Assembly (NCBI GenBank): GCA_018105865.1
Contig: JACLAT010000047.1
Span: forward strand, 399,001 to 463,000
Reading direction: 5' to 3'
DNA: 64,000 nt
Source: Metaphire vulgaris
Taxonomy: Eukaryota > Annelida > Clitellata > Crassiclitellata > Megascolecidae
Shown here: piece after piece, positions 58,090-64,000 of the stretch
Layout of the letters: the number at the start of each line of letters is the position of its first letter
How positions within the stretch are numbered: the first letter of the stretch is position 1
Translations under genes and position numbers: made by a program
The notes under the pieces: generated by a model
Database searches by the model: none
What the model saw: only the letters and a program-made list of their open reading frames with translations
What the model was told of the DNA's origin: nothing

Positions 58090-58917
58090 CCTTTCTTCCT
58101 GCGCAGTAATTTCCAATGTTATTGCTTTGCATTCTTGACCCGTCTGCATAATTATATTGCGAATGCAGTCATGTCAGTTTTTCTTTCAAACCCGAAGTGC
58201 AGCGGTGCCACCTAGCGAAAACCAAACTAAAACTAGGACTCGTTCATCAAAACTATGAATCACGCACTGTAGTTAGAAAGATTTATTTTAAACCATTTTC
58301 TAAAGTTTTGTGAGTAACCACTAGCAAGAAATATGCTTATGTTGTTACCTCATATTCCATGTAATGGCTCGCTATATACAGTATAGTGAGTACGGACAAA
58401 TAACAATCATGACATTTATTGTAGGCCTAAGCGTTAGGCCTATTACCTATGAAGCATTTTAGCATAAGCAGTGCTTTTGACTTTTGTTGGCATATAATTT
58501 TTAAGCTTCGGTTTTTTCTTTGAAAACCAGATTCTCTTGTTCTTAAACCTTTTCGCGGAATCCCTGACGATGTTCCGCGGGGAACTCTTGGGTTCCGCGG
58601 AACAATATCTTATAGATCATACAGAAATCACAATATGTCTGTAATAAAAAATATTATATTGACGAGCAATATAGCAGTATTCGTCAAAAAAGTTGACTCT
58701 TTGCATAAGAAATGGCATAGGTCTACGACAGATTTTGTGACTGACTGAGTGATGAGAAAATAATGAGATCCTAAAAATCAATTGCTCAATTAATTGAATT
58801 AATTAATATGAATTCATTTGCTCACGAAGACAATTGAAGAGCAATATCAAGAATTTTCTAAATTTGATAATGCACTTGCAGATGTTAATTGTTTGTCTTT
58901 GGGCCTATAGGCCTACC
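58088..58917. other. Non-coding stretch
   Basis: Two TAGGCCTA palindromes near 58422-58440 and one near 58904. No gene recognised. Confidence 0.4.
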
Positions 58918-59095
58918 AGTGGCGTAGCCAGCTTATGCAAAGTGGGGTTGTTAACTGGAGGCACTATGCAACTGAACACAAACCCACTACCCTTTCTTCA
59001 ACCAAGAGTCAACGGATTGACATAAATTATGTTCGTTATATTTTTTGAAATGGGATTGTTTGAACAACCCCAAACAACCCCGTAGCCGGGCCCCT
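58918..59095. mobile_element. hAT-type MITE at the left edge of duplication copy B
   Basis: Left CAGTGGCGTAGCCAG, right end ggggttgtt...aacaacccc palindromic region then gcccctg. Copy A retains only the part from 43427 on. Confidence 0.6.
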
Positions 59096-59569
59096 GGCCT
59101 ATACATCTTAAGAGATCGCAAAACTCAATATTCACAAGTTCAGAAGTTTACCACCAAAATATTCGATTTTTTAACATGTATCTTAAAATCTTAAAAATCT
59201 AATTGTAGCGATTTACGCATGTCAGAAGTACGCCTACGTTATGAAATTCTAGCAGAAAAACATTATTCGAAAGAAATGTGTCCAGAATGTTCTCTAAATT
59301 ATATAAAGGGAGAACTAATCAACTACTGTATATTGGAGCATTACACCTTAGTTCTCCACGCAAATAGACGATCTTCCACCACGAGGTCTGACACATATTG
59401 ATCCCTTTGGACAATCGGCATCAGATTTGCAAAACATAACTGAAAATCAAAAAGCAGTATATATATACTGCTTTTGGCGCTCTATATAGGCCTACACGCC
59501 CTACAGTATAGTCACATAGTGAGTATGGACAAATAGTAATTATAGCATTTATTGTAGAATTTATTGTTA

Positions 59570-59573
<4 letters not shown>

Positions 59574-59628
<55 letters not shown>
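59574..59628. repeat. (TA)n microsatellite
   Basis: Counterpart of 44080-44140. Confidence 0.9.
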
Positions 59629-59631
<3 letters not shown>

Positions 59632-60246
59632 AAATGTTTGAAAAACAGGTGGACAGATCTGACTTATTGAGTCAAAAGCCTTCATAACTCCAAATGTCTT
59701 AATAAGACTTAGACCTAATCGGTAAGGTTCTACACTAAGGAATTTAGGATATAGGCCTATTATTGACATACGGTCGTTAGACTGTAAACAAAGTCTGGAT
59801 TAAAACAAAAGACCTGAATTACCGATTTATATAATTCATTCATTCATTCTTATTTCATTCAAATGAAATCGGTAATTCAGGCCAGATTGTAAAGTATATT
59901 GGAATTAAATATGGATGAATGAATTAATAAATGAATTATATAAGTTTATGAAGTTTTAATGAATTTCAAAGCGACATTGATTTTTTAATAATGTATGCAT
60001 TCTGGAGACAAAAGTGACTTGCTTGTCAAAGGAGTGAGCCATGTTTATGTATAGAAAGACAGCAAAATTTTTCAAGCTATTCGTCGCGATGTCCAATAAT
60101 TATTCTCAATACGATAAGTTCATAATTGAAACGCCGCCGCCGGTATTAGAGTGTTACCAAATCGGTTTTCATCAAAACATAATTTTGACTTCTGTTATTT
60201 TATTAAATTAAAATTCGAAATGTGTTCGTCAACATTTAAAACTTAC

Positions 60247-60325
60247 CCTGCATTGCAATCAGCTGAAACAGAAGAATGATCACAATGAGAATCATCAGCC
60301 AAAGGCGATTGAGTCCGTTCATCAT
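60247..60325 (-). CDS. Signal-peptide first exon, copy B
   Basis: Encodes MMNGLNRLWLMILIVIILLF plus QLIAMQ: a short polar start, a 14-residue hydrophobic core and a small C-terminal stretch. It ends in phase 1 before a consensus donor GTAAGT (60246-60241). A TATA-like TATATAG lies about 120 bp upstream (near 60443-60449). The second exon should lie at lower coordinates on this strand but I could not identify it, so the product is an unknown secreted or type-II membrane protein. Confidence 0.55.
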
Positions 60326-60442
60326 TGTGGATCGCTGTCAGTTCAACCAACGAACGAAGAGAGAGATGTTCAGAGTCCCAAGGTTTCTACGTCGACAGTC
60401 AATGAATTCACACGCAACAGCCGTACAAACCGTCAACTGAAC

Positions 60443-60449
60443 TATATAC
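60443..60449 (-). promoter_or_regulatory. TATA-like box of the copy B minus-strand gene
   Basis: Minus-strand TGTATATAGTTCAG; the copy A equivalent reads TGTATGTTCAG. Confidence 0.5.
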
Positions 60450-60470
60450 AATAGAACACACGTAAAAACG

Positions 60471-60471
<1 letters not shown>

Positions 60472-60535
<64 letters not shown>
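60472..60535. repeat. (TA)n tract at 3' side of the LINE
   Basis: Perfect TA array adjoining the LINE 3' end. Confidence 0.9.
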
Positions 60536-60538
<3 letters not shown>

Positions 60539-61963
60539 CCCTCGGTACTTCATTCCTGAGGGACTTATGAAAAAAATTGTCCGGAGACATATAGAAATAG
60601 TGTGCTAACTCTCGTCCGGTTCGAGGCGTGGAAACGATCCTCGGAAGGCGATTACGTTGAAGCGTTGTAGTGTGACTGACAAACGCTGGAAGAGGAAACT
60701 GCCATCTCTTTTGTCTTCGGATTGTTGAGCTAACCGTCGACCCAGCTCGCGAAGAAAACAGAGAGCGTCGTTGTTGATGGGGCCTAGCGTCTCGAATGCA
60801 ATGGGCAGGAAGATGTACGTGGCTGCCAGATTTTGATATTTGGACGTTTTTCTGACAGCAGCGGCTTCTGCGGCGGCTCCTGCAGCGAGCGAAGTGGTGG
60901 GTAGGTATGTTGGAGCAACGGTGTCTGCTACCGTTGCGTCCCAGACAAGGCTTCGGCCGGCTTGCCAGGGGATCAGGGTCATGCCGCCTGGCCTTTTCCC
61001 ATCGGATCTAGAGAGACCATCCGGCTCCTTAATGGAAGGGATCCCTGCCCTGACTAAAGCCCTCTGGATCAGGTCATTCAACATGGAATGTCGAGGGACA
61101 CGGCCTAAACCAAGATGACTCGACAGCCCGTGCGAACCGTCTTCCGATACCTGGACGCCGCAAGGACAAAGATGTATCTCGCACAAGTTGACTCCGAGAC
61201 GGAGGCCAACGACGACTCTAACAGTCTCGTCATCCATGCGCAGGCCGCAGGCGGTTAATGGCAGCGCGTGCAGGCAATCGCTGGCGTGGTTTGCCGAGAC
61301 TGCTTTGAGTCGCGCTTGGTGATACTGTCCTTGGACTGTTTGGGACAAGGTGTTTATGTCCCTCTGAATTAACGGGCGGTCCCAGGTGTATTGCTTATGT
61401 AAGGAGTCGGAAGACGGTCTTGACTGCTGACTCAGGGAGCACCAATCATTCCTAACTCGGGCTTCATGAGTATCCATGCTCAGGCCTGCCTTTTCGAGGA
61501 TGGAGGACTGGAGAGGACGGGTGTGTGCAGCAGAAGCCAAGAAGGCAGAAGGTGCAAGCATAGACACCCGTCGGATCCCCAGGCCGCCGTCCCTGATTGG
61601 GAGTGTCGACTGAAGCCACTGACTGTCAGAGAGCTGGATTTTGAGCATCTTGTCTAGGCCTTCGCGCATGGTTGCGTCGAAGCGCTCTAGCAAAGGATGA
61701 CCAGCGCAGGGGGTGCAGCGCAATAGATAGAGCAGCTTCGAGTGGCTCAGAGAGCTCCTTAGAAGAATGAGGGCGTCCTGTCTTGGGATTGAACTTAGGC
61801 GACTGAAGGCCGTCTGTAGTTCATCTAAGCGACAGGACATGAGCGCCTCGAAAGCTGCTGCTACCTCTAGAGTTGCGCCTAGCAAAGTGGCGTCCTTGAT
61901 CTGGATCTCAAAAACTGGTCCAATACAGTCTTGGTCTTTGGTATTGGTTCCTGCATATAGCTT

Positions 61964-61967
<4 letters not shown>
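60536..61967 (-). mobile_element. LINE with putative C-terminal restriction-like endonuclease, inserted in (TA)n
   Basis: The minus-strand frame is open from the 5' truncation at about 61966 (LYAGTNTKDQDCIGPVFEIQ) to the stop at 60605, about 450 codons of the region after the RT domain. Recognisable blocks: STLPIRDGGLGIRRVSMLAP, the CPCGVQVSEDGSHGLSSHLG block with Cys and His that could form a CCHC-type knuckle, then KRPGGMTLIPWQAGRSLVWD, AAAEAAAVRKTSKY and GSFLFQRLSVTLQRFN. The Asp of the RPDG motif seen in the 57545 copy is Gly here. It lies between (TA)n tracts, whose uninserted counterpart is 44988-45063. R4/Dong-type LINEs are known to use such nucleases and microsatellite targets; family assignment is inference. 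Confidence 0.8.

Positions 61968-62017
<50 letters not shown>
61968..62017. repeat. (TA)n tract at 5' side of the LINE
   Basis: TA array between the truncated LINE 5' end and the cgagaaaagctgcctttcgt flank. Confidence 0.9.
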
Positions 62018-62021
<4 letters not shown>

Positions 62022-62808
62022 GAAAAGCTGCCTTTCGTAGTAACTCGTTATCCCGTTAGTAATTCAAAAAGTATCTAACGCGTTGTAACTAATGTGTAGC
62101 TTTTGCGCCTGTCCGATCAGAATTTCACAATTTTCAAATGAAAACAGATGTCTGATGGTGAATCACTCTTCTTACCTTCGTTAAGTCAGATTGAACCTTC
62201 CGAATGCTTATTCAAATCGTGTGAAAGAGTGAAAGAAAGCTGTGCGATTTCTAAAGTGATTAATGTAAATTTATTACTCATTTAATGACTTTCATTCAAA
62301 CCAGATGCATATTGTTTATTGGTCAGTTTTATTCATGCTTATGAAATTCAGATGAGGTTCATATCAAATCGTGTAATCTGCTGCCTAATTTATAGGCGCC
62401 CTGTGTATAGGCCTACTGCAATTAGGTAATTTATTTGTAGCCTCGTCAACTCATTGCAAATACATCGCGTCTTTATGAGTCTCGTGTACACCTGCAGAGT
62501 TATATTTTACCTAAATTTGACCCTAAATTTGTATTTTGAAGGGAGGCCCGGTACCGATGCACCACCTGGTACCGTGGTAGATCCGCAATAATACATCGCA
62601 TTCACAATTACGAAACAATGACGGAATTAAACTCATTGCAATACATCGCGTCTTTATGAGTCTCGTGTACACCTGCAGAGTTATATTTTACCCGTGTTTA
62701 CAGGAAACATCAATCGTCCCAATCGAATATCGAATTCCCATCGGTCTTCGGTCTTCGGTTCGTTTGAAATTCGAATTCACAGATGTTATTTTGTGTATAA
62801 AGGTACTC

Positions 62809-62987
62809 AGTGGCGGCTCCAGGGTCTGGCAAGTGGGGAGGCCGTTGGGGTGGCAACTTCTAAGGATGAGGCCAACCGTTTGTTGATAGGTGTGTAGTAG
62901 TAAGTATAGGGTCCCAACTGGGGCACTGGGAGGAACTGTCATTCAATCTGGGGATACGGCGTCCCGGGCTCCCATGCAGAGCCGCCA
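62809..62987. mobile_element. hAT-type MITE, CAGTGGCGGCTCC family, in copy B
   Basis: Left CAGTGGCGGCTCCAGG, right AGAGCCGCCACTG, flanks aaggtact and aaggcagt. Orthologous to 47035-47216. Confidence 0.85.
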
Positions 62988-63021
62988 CTGAAGGCAGTTA
63001 GCGTTTGCATCAGAGAGTAGG

Positions 63022-63030
63022 CTATATATA
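63022..63030 (+). promoter_or_regulatory. TATA box of the copy B plus-strand gene
   Basis: ctatatata 61-69 bp before the start codon at 63091. Absent from copy A. Confidence 0.65.
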
Positions 63031-63090
63031 GAGACGTCTTGCGCTTTGAAAATGCAACTCATCAACTGGTTTCGGTGAAAGCAATCTGCA

Positions 63091-63178
63091 ATGGAGAAAG
63101 GAACCTTCTTCGTACGTCATGGGCTAAAGATCCTCATTGTGATTGTTCTTCTAATTCACCTGGGCGAAATGTGCGCAT
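63091..63178 (+). CDS. Signal-peptide first exon, copy B
   Basis: Encodes MEKGTFFVRHGLKILIVIVL plus LIHLGEMCA, phase 1, donor GTAAGA at 63179. Substitutions relative to copy A (48053-48140) keep the frame and the hydrophobic core. Later exons would lie beyond the window edge. The leader (tcaactggtttc... then agcaatctgcaATG) resembles that of the opposite-strand exon (tgaactgacagcgatccacaATG), suggesting head-to-head paralogues. Confidence 0.55.
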
Positions 63179-63487
63179 GTAAGAAAGAATTTTGCCATTA
63201 AACGCAATTTAGGAAGATCTTGAATACATCACCCTTCGATTTGAATTAAAGCATGGTGTATCATTTTCTCGATGCCAATGCCGAGAGAAGGACGCTTGCA
63301 AGTTGCTATATCATGCCTACCAATGTCATCGCTGAAATCATTACATTTCAAGTTACATCTCAATAATGTGATGATCCTTTTTATAACCATAACATGCTCT
63401 CAAATTCTTGCATGGAACAACTACTAATCTTCATAGAACACTTAAACTAATTTATTATCTTCTTCGTATTAAATTGCTATACAGACT

Positions 63488-64000
63488 CATTCATTCATTC
63501 ATTCATTCATTCATTCATTCATTCATTCTTCTCCATGGGTGCAATATCCGTTTGTGTCTATTGCATTTTGAGTTCGCCTTCTCCATTCGTCTCTGTCTTG
63601 TGTGGCTTTGCAAGTTTCATGTATGTCCATGCCGCATCATTCCTTAAAATTGTCTATCCATTCTTTTCTTGGTCTTCCTCTGATGTTTTCGCCTTCCATT
63701 ACTCTGAGCATAGTTCTTTTGATCAGACTTTCGTCGCTCATTTTGCAGGTATGGTCGAATAATTAATTAATCGGAAATTCGGAGTTTCTTTTCAATGACT
63801 GTTTGGATTATGTCTTTCGTTTACCTTTCTGTTGTTGATCTTGCCAAACCATCTGATCAATAGGATGTTTCTCTTGCACTGCATTTCAAATGTATGGAGT
63901 GTACTGTAACTTCTGGCTAATTTGTCTTGTTAAAAGTCGAAGTCTCACATGCATGTAAGGCCTACATGTAATACAATGCTTAGTATGGATGTTATGCATG
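63488..64000 (-). mobile_element. LINE C-terminal fragment with (GAAT)n tail
   Basis: Minus-strand residues MEGENIRGRPRKEWIDNF are the GRPR..W.D signature of Jockey-like LINEs; the 3' tail is a (CATT)n/(GAAT)n array at 63488-63530. The element continues beyond the window edge. Confidence 0.75.

Larger units (their letters stand above)
58953..63205. repeat. Segmental duplication, copy B
   Basis: Collinear partner of 43427-48165. Unique to copy B is the LINE insertion 60536-61967 and a small internal direct repeat (62450-62512 repeated at 62634-62692). Both divergent first exons, their donors and their TATA boxes are intact. Confidence 0.9.

Overview
This window is animal nuclear DNA. Its genes are split by GT-AG introns, it is AT-rich with many (TA)n, (AAT)n and (GAT)n arrays, and it is crowded with CR1/L2/Jockey-type LINE fragments, hAT-type elements with perfect 8-bp target duplications, a mariner fragment, a tRNA-derived SINE and LINEs with a putative C-terminal restriction-like endonuclease. 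This mix, an expanded cGAS-like (Mab-21) gene type and a C2H2 zinc-finger array suggest a marine invertebrate. The species cannot be fixed from sequence alone. An 8-bp palindrome, TAGGCCTA, recurs about 30 times where about one is expected.

Layout: 1.7-12.3 kb holds a seven-exon chymotrypsin-fold serine protease gene (+), 297 aa, whose introns are filled with hAT remnants, a CCAAT-box repeat family, a two-variant 78-bp satellite and a G-rich minisatellite. 16.2-21.1 kb holds the most notable gene (-): a 1381-codon ankyrin-repeat protein with an N-myristoylation-type start fused to a cGAS-like/Mab-21 nucleotidyltransferase domain. Its reading frame is interrupted by a local rearrangement, and the rest of the domain lies just downstream. 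A decayed paralogous ankyrin fragment lies at 29.0-29.9 kb (+). 30.1-31.7 kb holds a C2H2 zinc-finger exon (-). 33-42 kb is mostly mobile elements, including two sister hAT-like elements that carry a captured reverse transcriptase fragment.

43.4-48.2 kb and 59.0-63.2 kb are two copies of one segmental duplication. Each copy carries two divergent first exons that encode signal peptides. Copy B keeps both TATA boxes and both splice donors. Copy A has lost both TATA boxes and one donor and has gained a SINE, a hAT element inside that SINE, and a second hAT element at the promoter. In copy B a 5'-truncated LINE sits inside a (TA)n tract that is unoccupied in copy A, and a second copy at 57.5-58.0 kb also lies between (TA)n tracts. 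Between the duplicates are a dead methionine aminopeptidase 2 retrocopy (49.1-50.5 kb, -) split by a hAT MITE, and a complete three-exon secreted cystatin-like gene (52.85-56.73 kb, +).

The apparently live genes (secreted protease, secreted cystatin-like inhibitor, nucleotidyltransferase sensor) would fit a defence-rich neighbourhood, but no direct functional link is shown by the sequence.
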